NCBI RefSeq assembly: GCF_025398335.1
Contig: NZ_JAODOO010000021.1
Location: 1 to 49,421, forward strand
Length of the DNA stretch: 49,421 nt
Direction: 5' to 3'
From: Clostridium sp. CX1
Lineage (GTDB): Bacteria > Bacillota > Clostridia > Clostridiales > Clostridiaceae
Below, one piece after another: positions 49,323 to 49,421 of the stretch; the stretch's first letter is position 1; the number at the start of each line of letters is the position of its first letter. The notes under the pieces are model-generated. The model saw nothing but the letters and a program-made list of their open reading frames with translations, did no database searches and was not told the origin of the DNA. Made by a program: the position numbers and the translations under genes.

Positions 49323-49421
49323 AAATACAATTTTGGCTTTTCACGTTGATTATTAGGACTATCTATTAAAAAGAAGTACCCTATGAATGTAAAGGCGAAA
49401 ATATAGTTACAATAGGAGAGT

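Noticed and set aside
1-49421. CRISPR arrays, prophage blocks and rRNA genes
   Set aside because: No regularly spaced direct repeats, no phage structural genes and no rRNA sequence were seen.

Overview
The window reads as chromosomal DNA of a low-GC, spore-forming anaerobic Firmicute, most likely Clostridium sensu stricto. The evidence is AT-rich sequence with strong AGGAGG-type ribosome sites, frequent TTG/GTG starts, sigma-A promoters with TATAAT boxes, CotF-type spore coat genes, a 2-hydroxyacyl-CoA dehydratase activase, a 2-enoate-reductase-like flavoenzyme and a close relative of the clostridial 7-alpha-hydroxysteroid dehydrogenase. No species is assigned.

Layout. 1-2.8 kb: a truncated PadR regulator, a PspC protein, an SMR drug exporter with its MarR regulator (consensus promoter plus a perfect 14+14 operator), and a TetR regulator. 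2.9-7.3 kb: one very large activase-type ATPase. 7.3-9.5 kb: two small membrane proteins, then a NUDIX hydrolase behind a ykkC-family riboswitch and terminator that fit the subtype 2c (nucleoside diphosphate) class. 9.5-12.3 kb: an XRE regulator with two radical SAM enzymes. 12.6-14.5 kb: spore coat genes, a broken Dps gene and a DUF421 protein. 14.8-19 kb: two acetyltransferases, a decayed serine recombinase and a MepR/MepA-like regulator and MATE exporter pair. 19.2-26 kb: tRNA-Glu(CTC), nitroreductase, isochorismatase with an HxlR regulator, metallophosphoesterase, and an AraC regulator divergent from an EamA exporter. 26-29 kb: DUF2975 protein with a Cro-like regulator, then a B12-type radical SAM protein and two membrane proteins. 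29.6-31.9 kb: small accessory genes among repeats. 32-36.6 kb: TetR divergent from a 2-enoate-reductase-like enzyme, and a DEAD-box helicase. 37.2-42.1 kb: a tandem duplication of an OPT transporter and PqqD-like protein pair. 42.1-47 kb: cupin, a response regulator divergent from 7-alpha-HSDH, an RsuA-type pseudouridine synthase and a ferredoxin-like protein. 47-49.4 kb: more small accessory genes among the same repeats.

Three things stand out. First, each OPT transporter gene overlaps a PqqD-like gene (a fold used in peptide-modification systems to bind leader peptides), and the whole bicistron with its promoter and terminator is duplicated, with an IS3-type transposase scrap at the junction. 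Second, a dispersed intergenic repeat family recurs beside small cargo-like genes. It has ends related to ACCGCATTATTCA and its complement, an internal CCTAACTAT/ATAGTTAGG hairpin and an outward extended -10 promoter. Third, the spacer between the response regulator and 7-alpha-HSDH carries helically phased TTGCCACA repeats next to a good promoter, a concrete candidate circuit for control of a bile-acid enzyme.

Several genes are remnants (MarR tail, Dps, serine recombinase, QueG-like protein, IS3 OrfA, a membrane protein tail), so the intergenic regions record much insertion and decay. All calls come from reading the sequence; no database search was run.
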